28,556 nt of DNA from contig JADZFO010000044.1 in the NCBI GenBank assembly GCA_020849855.1, positions 1-28,556 on the forward strand, given 5' to 3'. Numbering within the stretch: the first letter of the stretch is position 1; the number at the start of each line of letters is the position of its first letter. Positions 6,828 to 15,900 of the stretch are shown piece by piece. The position numbers and the translations under genes are program-made. The notes under the pieces were generated by a model. The model saw only the letters and a list, made by a program, of their open reading frames with translations, made no database searches and was not told the DNA's origin. This DNA is from a bacterium. GTDB taxonomy: Bacteria; 4484-113; JAFGCY01.

Positions 6828-7961
6828 TTAGTCGTCGTCGCCTTCTTCACTGTCTTCTTCGTCATCGTCATCCTCGTCCTCATCCTCATCCTCATCCTCA
6901 TCCTCATCGTCAACGCCGCCACCACCACCGCCGCCGGTGGCCAGCCAGGCCAGCAGGTCACTGCGCTCCTGACTGCTCAGACTGATACCGCTCATCGCAC
7001 TCGACTCGAAACCTTCATCGAGTTCTGAGGAGGAGATCGGCCCCATACTGCTGTGGCACATACTGCACTTATTGTTGAACACTATCTGGCCTGGATCCAT
7101 GTCGGTCCCGCCGCCATTGCCAGCATCGTTCAGGTAAGCCAGCAGGTCGGCCTTATCTGTCTCGCTGAGGCCAAGCCCGGTCATCGGTGATTTGGCCAGC
7201 GCGCTTTCAAGCTGTGCGCTGCTGAGTGCTCCGAGGCTGGCGTGGCAGCCGCTGCACTTGCTTTCGAACACCAGCTGGCCGGCACTGCTGGCTCCTCCCG
7301 TATCTGTGCCGCTCGAGCCGCCAGCGCCGCCACCAGATCCGCCAGCGGCACCGGAACCACCTGTACCGCCTGTTCCACCAGTGCCACCGCTACCACCAGT
7401 GCCGCCTGTACCGCTGCTCGGTGGAACGGCATTACGGTTGAGGTAGGCCACCAGATCAACTATCTCCTGTTGGCCGAGCCCCAGCTCTTTCATCGGAGAG
7501 CGACCCATCCAGCTTTGAAGCGAGCTGTAGTTCATGGCCGAAAGGCTGCCGTGGCAACCGTCGCAGCGGCTGCCATAGACACTCTGGCCAGTGCTGACAC
7601 GGCCGCTCATCCCGGCAGGGATGCCAAAGGCCGATGTGTTGCCGGCAGCATCGAAGTAAGAAGCACTGCCATCGGTGCCTCCGTCAGTTGTCCCGCCGGT
7701 GTTGCCGCCAGTTGTACCGCCGGTGCTGCCGCCAGTTGTACCTCCGGTGCTGCCGCCAGTGTTGCCGCCGGTATTGCCACTTATACCGTCGTCGTCGTCA
7801 CCGCCGCCATTGCTGTTGTCGTCTCCTTCGCCATCACTGTCGTCGGAGCCCAGGAAGTCCCCCGCTGCCAGGGCTCCACCGCAGGAACTGAGGGTAGTCA
7901 TCAAACCTGCCAGCAACAGGAGCAGCAGGATGATCCTTGTCCAACGGTGTAGCTCTTTCAT
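6828..7961 (-). CDS. Triheme c-type cytochrome lipoprotein
   Basis: 377 residues from the ATG at 7961, which has AGGGAGA 5-6 nt upstream; a longer frame to 8102 runs through the promoter. Residues 1-26 are a lipoprotein signal (LSSC, Cys27). A Gly/Thr/Ser/Asp-rich tether follows. Then come three c-type modules with haem motifs CDGCH (133-137), CSGCH (236-240) and CSMCH (299-303). Each is followed by a probable Met axial ligand (SPMKELGL, SPMTGLGL, SAMSGISL) and a closing helix such as VDLVAYL or ADLLAYL. Modules 1 and 2 are joined by a Gly/Thr linker, and the protein ends in a run of about 27 mostly acidic residues. It probably carries electrons at the cell envelope; partners are unknown. Confidence 0.85.
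   Translation of the reverse strand: MKELHRWTRIILLLLLLAGLMTTLSSCGGALAAGDFLGSDDSDGEGDDNSNGGGDDDDGISGNTGGNTGGSTGGTTGGSTGGTTGGNTGGTTDGGTDGSASYFDAAGNTSAFGIPAGMSGRVSTGQSVYGSRCDGCHGSLSAMNYSSLQSWMGRSPMKELGLGQQEIVDLVAYLNRNAVPPSSGTGGTGGSGGTGGTGGTGGSGAAGGSGGGAGGSSGTDTGGASSAGQLVFESKCSGCHASLGALSSAQLESALAKSPMTGLGLSETDKADLLAYLNDAGNGGGTDMDPGQIVFNNKCSMCHSSMGPISSSELDEGFESSAMSGISLSSQERSDLLAWLATGGGGGGGVDDEDEDEDEDEDEDDDDEEDSEEGDDD
6881..6904. repeat. Six-base microsatellite encoding the acidic tail
   Basis: Four perfect CATCCT units with degenerate flanking copies encode alternating Glu/Asp in the cytochrome tail on the minus strand. Being a multiple of three, unit gain or loss would change tail length without a frameshift. 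Confidence 0.85.
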
Positions 7962-7980
7962 ATCGGTCTCCCTTACTCTA

Positions 7981-8005
7981 ATCTGCATGGGCATGCCATG
8001 CAGAT
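7981..8005. promoter_or_regulatory. 25-bp interrupted palindrome in the cytochrome gene leader
   Basis: Arms ATCTGCATGG (7981-7990) and CCATGCAGAT (7996-8005) are perfectly inverted around GCATG. They lie 20 bp upstream of the cytochrome start. A second palindrome, CGATATATCG, lies just upstream of this on the same gene. A possible minus-strand promoter is TTGTGT, 16 bp, TAGGCT, just upstream of the large palindrome. Either a repressor operator or an mRNA leader hairpin is possible. Confidence 0.6.
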
Positions 8006-8144
8006 ATAGCCTATCCGATATATCGACTAACACAAGACACAGTTGGCGGGGATTCCAGGGTGCACATAGCCTATGTCGCAGGGTATCGCGAACGGGTATC
8101 AATCGCTGCTGCGGTATGGCCCCGGACCTTCCACAGCTAAGTCG

Positions 8145-9053
8145 TCAGGCCGGACGGGTCGGCTCAGGCTGTGGCCCCTGCACAATTGCGCTGAGTGGCT
8201 CAACATGCACTGCCACCTCCTGCACACCAGGGAATTTGGCCATCACCATGTCTTCAACTGCGTGCGCCACCTTGTGGCTGTCATAGACGCTCATCGCCGG
8301 ATCAACCTGGATATGCAGGTCGACATGGATGTGGTCGGGAAGGCCGCGGCTGCGGATCTGGTGGCAGCCGCCCACGCCGGGTACCTCAAGCACAACTTCA
8401 AGCAGCCGGGTTTCATCGATGCGTACTTCATCCAGCAGGGCGGCGAGGGCATCGCGGCCGACATGCCAGCCGGCCCAGAGGATCATGCCGCAGGCCAGAA
8501 AGGCGCCCGCGCTGTCGGGCCAGGCCAGGCCCGCGCGGCCGCCCAAGAGGCTGAGCATGGACAGGCCAGTCAGGGCGCAGCCGCTGAAGGTGAAGGCCCC
8601 GTCAGCGCGCAGTGAGGGTGAGTTCAGCCGCCGGGCTTCCCGGATCTGATAGATCGCCAGCAGCAGGCTGAAGATCAGGGTGGCGGCGAGCACCAGCATA
8701 TAGAACGGGTCAAAGCGCGGGATGTGGTTGCCGCTGAGCCTGTGCCAGGCTGACATGAAGAGGTCCTGCAGCATGGCGAAGATCATCACAGCCACGACCG
8801 CCACAGCCACGGCCTCGAACTTGGCATGCCCGTAGGGATGGTTCTCATCCGGCGGACGGGCGGCCAGTCGCAGCATCACCAGCAGGACGACATCCACCAG
8901 CGCATCGATCGCGCTGTAGTAGGCGTCGCCACGCAGCACCGCGGAGTTGGCCAGCAGGCTGATGATGAACTTGACCACAGCGGCGGCCAGGTTCAGCGTC
9001 AGCACCAGGGCCATGATCCGGGCGGCCGCGCGTTTGTTGTCGTCCACAGGCAT
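8145..9053 (-). CDS. Cation diffusion facilitator (CDF) family transporter, incomplete metal site
   Basis: 302 residues with about six membrane helices and a cytoplasmic C-terminal domain, the CDF plan. CDF proteins export divalent metals in exchange for protons. The TM2 half of the transport site is present (AIDALVD, Asp50 and Asp54), as are NHPYGHAKFEA after TM2 and the C-terminal HIHVDLHIQVDP and VHVEP. The TM5 site is not. Where YiiP reads RADMLHYQSD (from memory), this protein reads RADGAFTFSG, so the metal His is Phe154 and the Asp is Gly158. It may transport something else, use other ligands, or act as a sensor. The ATG at 9053 is chosen by family length; no clear Shine-Dalgarno. Downstream neighbour is the cytochrome gene on the same strand, 183 bp away. 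Confidence 0.85.
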   Translation of the reverse strand: MPVDDNKRAAARIMALVLTLNLAAAVVKFIISLLANSAVLRGDAYYSAIDALVDVVLLVMLRLAARPPDENHPYGHAKFEAVAVAVVAVMIFAMLQDLFMSAWHRLSGNHIPRFDPFYMLVLAATLIFSLLLAIYQIREARRLNSPSLRADGAFTFSGCALTGLSMLSLLGGRAGLAWPDSAGAFLACGMILWAGWHVGRDALAALLDEVRIDETRLLEVVLEVPGVGGCHQIRSRGLPDHIHVDLHIQVDPAMSVYDSHKVAHAVEDMVMAKFPGVQEVAVHVEPLSAIVQGPQPEPTRPA

Positions 9054-9164
9054 ATTTTAGTGACCTGACGGGCGAAATCGCCTGGAATTGTTTGGCGCGG
9101 GTTGCGAAAGGGTATGACTGCTGGTTTCAAAGTAAACCGCAGTAACTCTCAGGGGGAGAAATCA

Positions 9165-9737
9165 ATGCTCAGCAGTCACTTCAACAAGATCGGAATCAGC
9201 GCGCTGCTCGCCGGCGCCGCCATCAGCACCGTGCTGCTGCAGGCCTCGCCTGCGGCCAGCAAGGAGTATGACAAGTCGACTCCTAAGCTAATGGAATGCG
9301 TAGCCGTGCAGGCCGAAGTCGATCAGATGCTGGTCTCGATCAGCGAGCAGATAGCTGCTCTGCAGGCGCGCTGCGACTCCATGGCCGCGCTGGCTGTCGA
9401 GGCGGATGCCGAGCTGCAGCAGATCAGCCAGGATGGCAGCAAGCTGATCGAGGACTGTGATGACGCCGAGCGCGTCTTTGATGAGCAGGTCGCCTCACTG
9501 CTGGATGCCGAGACGGTGGCCGCGGTGAAGTCCAGCCTGCAGCAGCTGCGGGCCACGGCGACCTTCAGCGACGGCAGCTCCTCGGATGTGACGATGACCG
9601 AGAGCGTGCAGCCGGTCAACGAGAAGCTTGATGAGCTGCTGGCGACCCTCGAGGCCCTCAAGCAGCTTTCCAAGGAGATCAAGAAGACGGGTGAAGGCAA
9701 GAAGGAATACACCGGCCATGTATCGCTCATCAAGTAA
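9165..9737 (+). CDS. Secreted coiled-coil protein of unknown function
   Basis: 190 residues from the ATG at 9165, which has AGGGGGAG about 7 nt upstream; an ATG at 9102 in frame would add 21 residues before the signal sequence. Residues 1-34 look like a signal peptide (NKIGISALLAGAAISTVLLQ, then ASPAAS). The rest is rich in Ala, Glu, Leu, Asp and Lys, with heptad-like stretches about 45-95 and 150-175, suggesting a helical coiled coil in the periplasm. It has two cysteines between 55 and 90 and a third near 37. I do not recognise a family. The gene is divergent from the CDF gene and followed by an intrinsic terminator, so it is probably monocistronic. Confidence 0.7.
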   Translation: MLSSHFNKIGISALLAGAAISTVLLQASPAASKEYDKSTPKLMECVAVQAEVDQMLVSISEQIAALQARCDSMAALAVEADAELQQISQDGSKLIEDCDDAERVFDEQVASLLDAETVAAVKSSLQQLRATATFSDGSSSDVTMTESVQPVNEKLDELLATLEALKQLSKEIKKTGEGKKEYTGHVSLIK

Positions 9738-9760
9738 CTGACAACAACTCATCGCAAGGC

Positions 9761-9795
9761 GGGGCCTCCGGGAAACCGGGGGCCTCTTGCTTTGT
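9761..9795 (+). terminator. Intrinsic terminator with GAAA tetraloop
   Basis: GGCCTCCGG (9763-9771), loop GAAA, CCGGGGGCC (9776-9784), nine pairs with one T-G, extendable by two pairs to 9761/9786. TTGCTTTGTT follows. It ends the coiled-coil protein gene. Confidence 0.75.
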
Positions 9796-9819
9796 TGGCT
9801 GGCACGGATGCGCGATAAT
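9792..9819 (+). promoter_or_regulatory. Promoter with leaderless spacing for the Sua5 gene
   Basis: TTGTTG (9792-9797), 16-bp spacer, GATAAT (9814-9819), then 6 nt to the GTG at 9826. The -35 box overlaps the T-tract of the upstream terminator. Confidence 0.6.
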
Positions 9820-9825
9820 TCCCGC

Positions 9826-10860
9826 GTGATTTCACCCGCCCCGCCAGCCGTTGCCGCCGCCGCGCTGCTGCGCGATGGCCGTCTGGTGGCCTTTCCCACC
9901 GAGACGGTCTATGGCCTTGGCGCGGATGCCGACAACGCTGCGGCTGTGCGGAAGATTTTCGCGGTGAAGGGCCGCCCACCCGACCATCCGTTGATCGTGC
10001 ACCTGGCTCAGTCGCAACAGATCGCGGCCTGGGGCCGCGAGATTCCGCCGCTGGCTTTTGAGCTGGCGCGCAGCTTCTGGCCCGGCCCGCTGACCCTTAT
10101 CCTGCGCCGCCAGGGCCATGTGAGCGATGTGGTTACCGGCGGCCTTGATACCATCGGCCTGCGGGTGCCGGCGCACAACCTCGCACTGGAAATGCTGGAG
10201 CGCTTTGGCGGAGGGGTGGCCGCGCCCTCGGCCAACCGCTATGGGCAGGTCAGCCCCACCACAGCCCAGCATGTGCGCGACGAGCTTGGCGCGGGCGTGG
10301 ACTTTGTGCTGGACGGCGGGCCCTGCAATGTGGGCATCGAATCCACCATCGTCGACCTATCGGGCATAGAGGCCGACGGCAGCTACGAGCCGCGGCGCGC
10401 GCCGGCGATCCTGCGGCCAGGCGCGGTAACAGCCGAGGATCTTAAGGCAGCCAGTGGAATCAGCTTCGCCTGGCGCTCAGCGTCATCTCCACGGGCCCCG
10501 GGCATGCATGCCGCGCATTATGCGCCGCGCTGCCGGGTGCTGATCGCAACGGACAGCGCTGAGCTGCTGGCCTATGCCCGGCTCTGGGTGAACAAGGAAG
10601 CGGTGGTTGGCCTGCTTGATTTCGGCAACATCGACAGCCTCACCGGCGCGCTGCTGCCAGAGCTGGTCCAGCGTATCCGCCTTGAGCCGGCACCCGGCGC
10701 CATCGCGGCGCATCTGTACCAGCGCCTGCGCGATGCGGACAACTCAGGCATTGAAGTGCTGCTGTGCATGCTGCCGGAAGAGCGCGGCCTTGGTGTGGCT
10801 ATCGCCGACCGTCTGCGCCGCGCGGCGGGCCAGGGCAGCGCAGGCAGTGATGCCACCTAG
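9826..10860 (+). CDS. L-threonylcarbamoyladenylate synthase, Sua5 type
   Basis: 344 residues, the long Sua5 form rather than the short YrdC/TsaC form. It makes threonylcarbamoyl-AMP from threonine, bicarbonate and ATP for the t6A37 modification of tRNAs that read ANN codons. Visible landmarks are VAFPTETVYGLGADA (about 21-35), KGRPPDHPLIVH, SANRYGQVSPTTA and the loop ESTIVDLSG. The C-terminal Sua5 domain begins near 220 after PGMHAAHYAPRC. The first in-frame start is a TTG at 9787 that lies in the terminator tail of the previous gene. GTG 9826 has a -10 box 6 nt upstream and gives a family-like N-terminus, so it is preferred. The stop overlaps that of the convergent M50 gene within CTAG. Confidence 0.92.
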   Translation: MISPAPPAVAAAALLRDGRLVAFPTETVYGLGADADNAAAVRKIFAVKGRPPDHPLIVHLAQSQQIAAWGREIPPLAFELARSFWPGPLTLILRRQGHVSDVVTGGLDTIGLRVPAHNLALEMLERFGGGVAAPSANRYGQVSPTTAQHVRDELGAGVDFVLDGGPCNVGIESTIVDLSGIEADGSYEPRRAPAILRPGAVTAEDLKAASGISFAWRSASSPRAPGMHAAHYAPRCRVLIATDSAELLAYARLWVNKEAVVGLLDFGNIDSLTGALLPELVQRIRLEPAPGAIAAHLYQRLRDADNSGIEVLLCMLPEERGLGVAIADRLRRAAGQGSAGSDAT

Positions 10861-11657
10861 CGCTTTCTGCGGGCTGCGGGCATAAGCGGATCCCTCTGGC
10901 AGGCGGCCACCAGAAGCAGGAAGCCGCAGAGCACTGAGACGGCGATCCAGACCACGCCATGCACCACAGTGGGGATACCCGTGAGCTGCGAGAGCATCTG
11001 CGCGTCGCTGGGCAGATGGCTGCCAAAGATGGTGTCGCTGAGGATGTCCAGCGGTGCATAAAGCAGGCTGGTCAGGCCGATGAGTTTCAGCAGGTAGCGG
11101 TTGAACTCCTGACCGGCACGCAGACCGCTGTAAAGCAGAGCCGCGCCGCTGGCAAGGATAAAGGCCAGGCCAAAGCTGAGCAGAGGACGGACATAGGCGA
11201 TGCCAACCACCAGCAGCAGCCAGCCCAGGGCCATAGTGAGGGCGCGGTGCCAGCGCGTGCGTGCGGCCAGCAGCAGGATGACACCGCCCCAGAGCAGCGA
11301 TCCAACATAACCGGCGCTGAGGATCAGGAAGCGGTTGCCGCCGGCTGTGATGCACAGGCCGCCTTCAAAAGCTGAGAGCTGAATCTGGACGATCTGACCG
11401 CCGGTAAGAATGGCCATCAGGCCGTGGCTGAGCTCATGAAAGAAGACGACCAGGATCTTAAGCGGGTAGACGACGGGGGTGCCCCAGAGCAGGGTGATCA
11501 GGAAGGCCAGGCCGGCAAGGATGCCGACCATGCGCCAGTCTATGCGCCCGCCCGCATCGCGGCTGGCCCTGGAACCAGCGCGCAGGACGCTGGTGCCGGA
11601 GCGCAGCTTCTGCATGCTGCTTTTGCCGAACAGCGACTCGAACTCCTCGTCGCGCAT
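10857..11657 (-). CDS. M50-type membrane metallopeptidase
   Basis: 266 residues. The zinc motif HELSH lies at 74-78 in the first part of a polytopic membrane protein (FFHELSHGLMAILTGGQ). Segments VGILAGLAFLITLLWG, SLLWGGVILLLA, GWLLLVVGIAYV, LAFILASGAALLYSG and VVWIAVSVLCGFLLL look membrane-spanning. SDAQMLSQLTGIP near 230 is typical of the M50B-like group. Such proteins resemble intramembrane proteases, but substrates of this small group are unknown to me and the third zinc ligand is not certain. ATG 11657 has TACACT 6 nt upstream and no Shine-Dalgarno. The gene is divergent from the serine hydrolase (85 bp between starts) and convergent with sua5. Confidence 0.82.
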   Translation of the reverse strand: MRDEEFESLFGKSSMQKLRSGTSVLRAGSRASRDAGGRIDWRMVGILAGLAFLITLLWGTPVVYPLKILVVFFHELSHGLMAILTGGQIVQIQLSAFEGGLCITAGGNRFLILSAGYVGSLLWGGVILLLAARTRWHRALTMALGWLLLVVGIAYVRPLLSFGLAFILASGAALLYSGLRAGQEFNRYLLKLIGLTSLLYAPLDILSDTIFGSHLPSDAQMLSQLTGIPTVVHGVVWIAVSVLCGFLLLVAACQRDPLMPAARRKR

Positions 11658-11663
11658 GCGGGA

Positions 11664-11669
11664 AGTGTA
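11664..11669 (-). promoter_or_regulatory. -10 box TACACT for the M50 gene, leaderless spacing
   Basis: On the minus strand TACACT is followed by exactly 6 nt (TCCCGC) and then the ATG at 11657. No good -35 is visible. Confidence 0.5.
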
Positions 11670-11705
11670 GCGCAGCTCAATGCCGGCCTTGCGCTATCTC
11701 CTACC

Positions 11706-11735
11706 GTGACGATGTTATTGGCAAGGGCTTAAACT
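11706..11735 (+). promoter_or_regulatory. Promoter for the serine hydrolase gene
   Basis: GTGACG (11706-11711), 18-bp spacer, TAAACT (11730-11735), then 7 nt to the ATG at 11743. GGAA lies too close to the ATG (2 nt) to act as a normal ribosome-binding site. Confidence 0.5.
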
Positions 11736-11742
11736 TGGAAGC

Positions 11743-12930
11743 ATGTACCTGGGATCCTTAGGTTGCCATGTGCGTGCCGGCCTCACTAGTGCCTTACTCC
11801 TCTTCCTGGCCACACTGGCAGCTTGTCCGGCGCGTACGGAGGACAAGGCTGGTAGCGCCATGAGTCAGAGTAAGGCTAAGTCAGAGCTGCAGGGCCGGAT
11901 TGATGAAGCGCTGCGCAGGAGCAGGGTCCCGGCGCTGGCAGTCGCAGTGATCCAGCAGGACAGCATTGAGACGGCTGTAGCCGGTTTGCGGCGCAAGGGT
12001 GGCAAGGATCCCGTGACATCTGAGGATCTGTGGCACCTCGGCTCAAACACCAAGGCGATGACCGCCACGCTCGCCGGGTTGCAGGTGCAGGCGGGAAGAC
12101 TGAGCTGGGAGAGCAGGCCGCTGGATTTGTGGCCAGAGCTGCGCGGAAGGATCAGCCCGGCATTTGAAGAAATTACACTGCGACAGCTTCTGAGGCACCG
12201 GGCAGGCATACCGGCTTTCACCAGCGGTTCAGAGTTCATGGGCCTGCCCGCATTTGAGGGAGACAGCCGGGCCAGACGCCTTGCCTTCAGCGAATATGTT
12301 CTCTGCCACAAGCCCGGGGGCAGGCCCGGAGATTACCTGTATTCCAATGCCGGCTACAGCATTGCAGCTGCGATGCTGGAACAGGCGGCGGATGAGGACT
12401 TTGAGAGCCTGCTTGCTGCGCAGGTAATGCAACCTCTTGGCATCAGCGGTCACTGGGGCTGGCCCGGCCTGGTGGAGGGTCAGCCCTGGGGGCATGGCGC
12501 CGGGCTCCTGGGGCTGGTGGAGAACGACCCGCATGGCGAATACAGACTGGAGGATTTCGTCGCCCCTGCCGGTGACATGAGCATGAGCATCGGGAACTAT
12601 GCTCTGTTCGTCCAGGCCCATCTGCGGGGCTTGACGGGGCTGGCGCCGCTAAGCGGCTCCACTACAGAGGGAGTGACAAGCGGAATGAATACCGCTCTGA
12701 TTCAGGATCTGCATATTCCTGAGGGTGAGTACTCCTGCGGCTGGCTGGAGCAGCCGCTAAGCGGTGGCGTGCAGAGCGCACATGAGGGGTCGGCAGGCAC
12801 GTTTCACGCGATCACAGTCATCCGGCCTGCGCAGCAGATCGCGGTCGTTGCAATCTGCAATGCCGGTGGAGAGAAAGCAGCGGGCAGTTTGCGCAGCCTG
12901 GTAATGGAACTGCTGAGCCAGGAACTGTGA
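11743..12930 (+). CDS. Lipoprotein serine hydrolase of the beta-lactamase/PBP fold
   Basis: 395 residues. A lipoprotein signal ends in LAAC with Cys28. The class C/esterase motifs are in order: Ser101-x-x-Lys104 (LGSNTKAM), Tyr200-Ser-Asn202 (YSNAGYS), and His347-Glu-Gly349 replacing the usual KTG (HEGSAGTFHA). An HxG third motif is common in the esterase, D-aminopeptidase and LACTB-like members, so this is unlikely to be an antibiotic-resistance enzyme. The substrate may be a peptide, peptidoglycan fragment or ester. Anchored in the envelope by inference. The next gene, a subtilase, starts 63 bp on and has its own -10 box. Confidence 0.88.
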   Translation: MYLGSLGCHVRAGLTSALLLFLATLAACPARTEDKAGSAMSQSKAKSELQGRIDEALRRSRVPALAVAVIQQDSIETAVAGLRRKGGKDPVTSEDLWHLGSNTKAMTATLAGLQVQAGRLSWESRPLDLWPELRGRISPAFEEITLRQLLRHRAGIPAFTSGSEFMGLPAFEGDSRARRLAFSEYVLCHKPGGRPGDYLYSNAGYSIAAAMLEQAADEDFESLLAAQVMQPLGISGHWGWPGLVEGQPWGHGAGLLGLVENDPHGEYRLEDFVAPAGDMSMSIGNYALFVQAHLRGLTGLAPLSGSTTEGVTSGMNTALIQDLHIPEGEYSCGWLEQPLSGGVQSAHEGSAGTFHAITVIRPAQQIAVVAICNAGGEKAAGSLRSLVMELLSQEL

Positions 12931-12951
12931 CGCAGCCTCTTAGCCGGAACT

Positions 12952-12957
12952 TATAAT
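12952..12957 (+). promoter_or_regulatory. -10 box TATAAT for the first subtilase gene
   Basis: A perfect TATAAT. It leaves a leader of about 30 nt that contains GGAG (12984-12987) before the ATG at 12994. The best -35 (GTGACG, 12927-12932) is 19 bp away, which is long. Confidence 0.5.
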
Positions 12958-12993
12958 TCCAGTTGCGCGGGAATGAGCGCACTGGAGATCATA

Positions 12994-15900
12994 ATGGGAT
13001 TTCGGTTCAAGCTGCCTGGCCGCATGGCAATCGTCCTGAGCGCGACTTTGCTGCTTTCTGCCTGCGGAAGCTCAGACGGTGACTTGCAGCCACGGGAGAA
13101 CCAGGCTCTGCCCTCCCACCGCGCTGCCTGGCTGCAGCTTGAACAAAGCCCCGGCATCGCCGGGCAGGACTATGACCCGCGGCGCATCCTTGTGTCCTAC
13201 AAAGCCGGCGCTAGCCTGCCTTCCGGCTGGACCCGGCCCGCGGGAAAGTCCGCCGCGGCCAGCCAGCCCAACGCCAGCCTGCGCCAGGATAAGAGCTATG
13301 AAGCCCTGACGGATGCCCTGGTTTTGCGCTATGGCCTGACGATCCGGCAGCAGGTCTATCTGCCGGGCCTGAGTTATGCCAGCTTCGAGCTGCCGCAGGA
13401 AGCGGACGGCGCCGCCCTGCTGGCGCGCATCCGCCGGGAGGCCGGCAGCATGCTGGAAGCTGCGGTCTTCAGCCCGATGCGCCACAGCTCCGCTACGCCC
13501 AATGACCCCGCCTTCCAGGATGGTTTCTTCGGCGACATGTGGAGCCATTACATGGTTAACTGCCCGCAGGCCTGGAACCTCACAACCGGCGTTTCCTCGG
13601 TGATCATTGCGGTCGTCGACACGGGCGTGAACCTGCATGAGGACCTCGGCGGCCAGGTCATCAACCCGGCCACGGAGTTCCCCAGCGCGAACTGCGATGT
13701 CGTGAACAACGACAAAACCGTCGAGGACCAGGATGGCCACGGCACCTTCATCGCCGGCGTGGTGGCGGCGGACGGCAACAACTTCACGGCCGGCGCCGGC
13801 GTGGCTTATCACTGCCGGGTGCTGCCGATCAAGATCGCCAATGGCGAGGGCGGCCTGGTGGACGACACGGTTGCCGGAGCGCTGCTGGCGGATCAGCTTG
13901 GGGCGCAGGTGATCAACTACTCCTGGGGCGGCCCAGACCTGGTGCCGATAGAGCAGAGCATGGTCAACACCGTCACCAACAATGGCCGGCTCTTTGTCTG
14001 CGCCGCGGGTAATGACGGCGTGTCGACGGATGAGTACCCTTCTGTCTTTGCTAATGCCCTGAGTGTCGGCGCGACCAACAGCAATGATGTCCGCGCTTCC
14101 TTCAGCAACTGGGGGCCGGCGGTGGACATCGCGGCCCCCGGGGAAAGCCTGCTGGGCCTGGCGCATGACGACCCCTTTGGCTACTGGTACATCGACGGCA
14201 CCAGCTTCGCGGCGCCGATGGTGGCAGCGGCCGCGGGCCTGCTGTGGAGCCTGGACTCGGGCCTGACGCTCAGCGAGGTCCGCACGGCCCTGGTCAGCAC
14301 CGGCCCCAGCCTGACGGGCTTCAGCAGCCCGATCCGCCGACTGGATATCGAGGCGGCGATGGACTCGGTCTTTGTGCCGGCCACCCCGACAATCACAGCG
14401 CTGAACCCGACTGGTGGCACCACACTGGGTGCGGTGGTTGGACAGACGCTTCTGCAGGCCAGTGTAGTTGGGCCGCAGAATGTGGTGCGCGTGGAGTACC
14501 GCCTGGACCTGGCGCCACTGGGCGTTGACGGAGCGGAAGACCTGACAGCGGAGTCGACAGTGCTGCCGGGAGGTTTTGCCGCCGAGCTGGACATCAGCGC
14601 GCTGAACAACCAGCTGGCCCAGTTGAAGGCGGAGTACTTCTCGTCCCTGGGCAGCTCGGGTCAGACAACTTCCCAGCCGATCTGGATCTTCAAGCAGCGC
14701 GGCGATGTGGACGGCGACGGCGTGGTCGGGCCAGATGACCTGGCTGCGCTCTCACCGGTCATCGGCGCGCAGCAGGGCCAGGGCGGATACCTGCGCTATG
14801 CCGACAGCGATCTGGACGGCAGCGTCACCGAGGCGGATGCTGCGGCGATTGGCTATTTCTATGGTGCTGGCGCGCCGGTTCCAGTGATCAATGATGTGCA
14901 GCCCCGGCTGGCCCTTGCCGCTACTCAGGTCTCCTTCAGCGCGGACGTAAGCGGCAGCGGACAGCTTGATTACGCCTGGGACTTCGGCGGGGGTGCTACT
15001 CCCAATACAAGCTCAGACCCTGCCCCGACTGTTAGCCTGGGAGCCGAGGGCACTTACTCCGCTTCACTGACGCTGAGCGATCCCTTCCGCAGTGTGCGCC
15101 TTGACTTTGACCTCGTACTGCAGGACGTGATCGAGCCCACGGCTGTGATTTCGGCCACGCCCCTTTCCGGCTTCGCCCCGCTGGTGGTGGATTTTGAAGG
15201 CAGCGGCAGCTTTGTCCCCGGTGGCAGCATAGTGAGCTATAGCTGGTCCTGGGACGGCGATGAAGTCTGGGAGTCCGAAGGCACCAACTCTGACGCCGTC
15301 CATCAGTTCACCACAGAGGGCACCTATACGGTGCGGCTGGAGGTGACGGACAATCGGGGAGAGAAGGGCCAGGCCACGGTGGACATTGAGGTGCTCGGCG
15401 GCATAGACAACTGGGTCGATACGGAACTTGGCCCCTGGGGTAGCGGAAACAGCGCGGACAACAACCGATTGGCCTGTGGCGAGGTGGCGGGCTGCCCGGC
15501 GGTTGTCTGGGGCTGGGATGACCCCAGCGGTTTCGATCTCACGCTTTATGTGGCGGTGGCAAGCACGCCGACCCCGCTGAGCATTGCTGACTGGCGGGTC
15601 GACACGATTACCACAGGGGATCTCTACGACAGCTATGGCATTTGCGATGCAGGGGGCGAGGCCGGCTTCATCTTCCAGAAGGGCAATCAGCTCTACTTCG
15701 GCAGCTACGACGGGGCGAGCCATAGCGAGTACGTGATGTATGACGGTGCGGGCGCGGGTCTGGACAATGCGACCCTGGCCAACATCGGGGGTGAGCCCGC
15801 CGTGCTGTTCCGCAGCTTTGGCGGCAGCCTCGGCCAGGGTATGGCCTATGGTTATGCCAGCGTCGGAGATCCTTCTTCTTCGGGCCAGTGGACCCTGATG

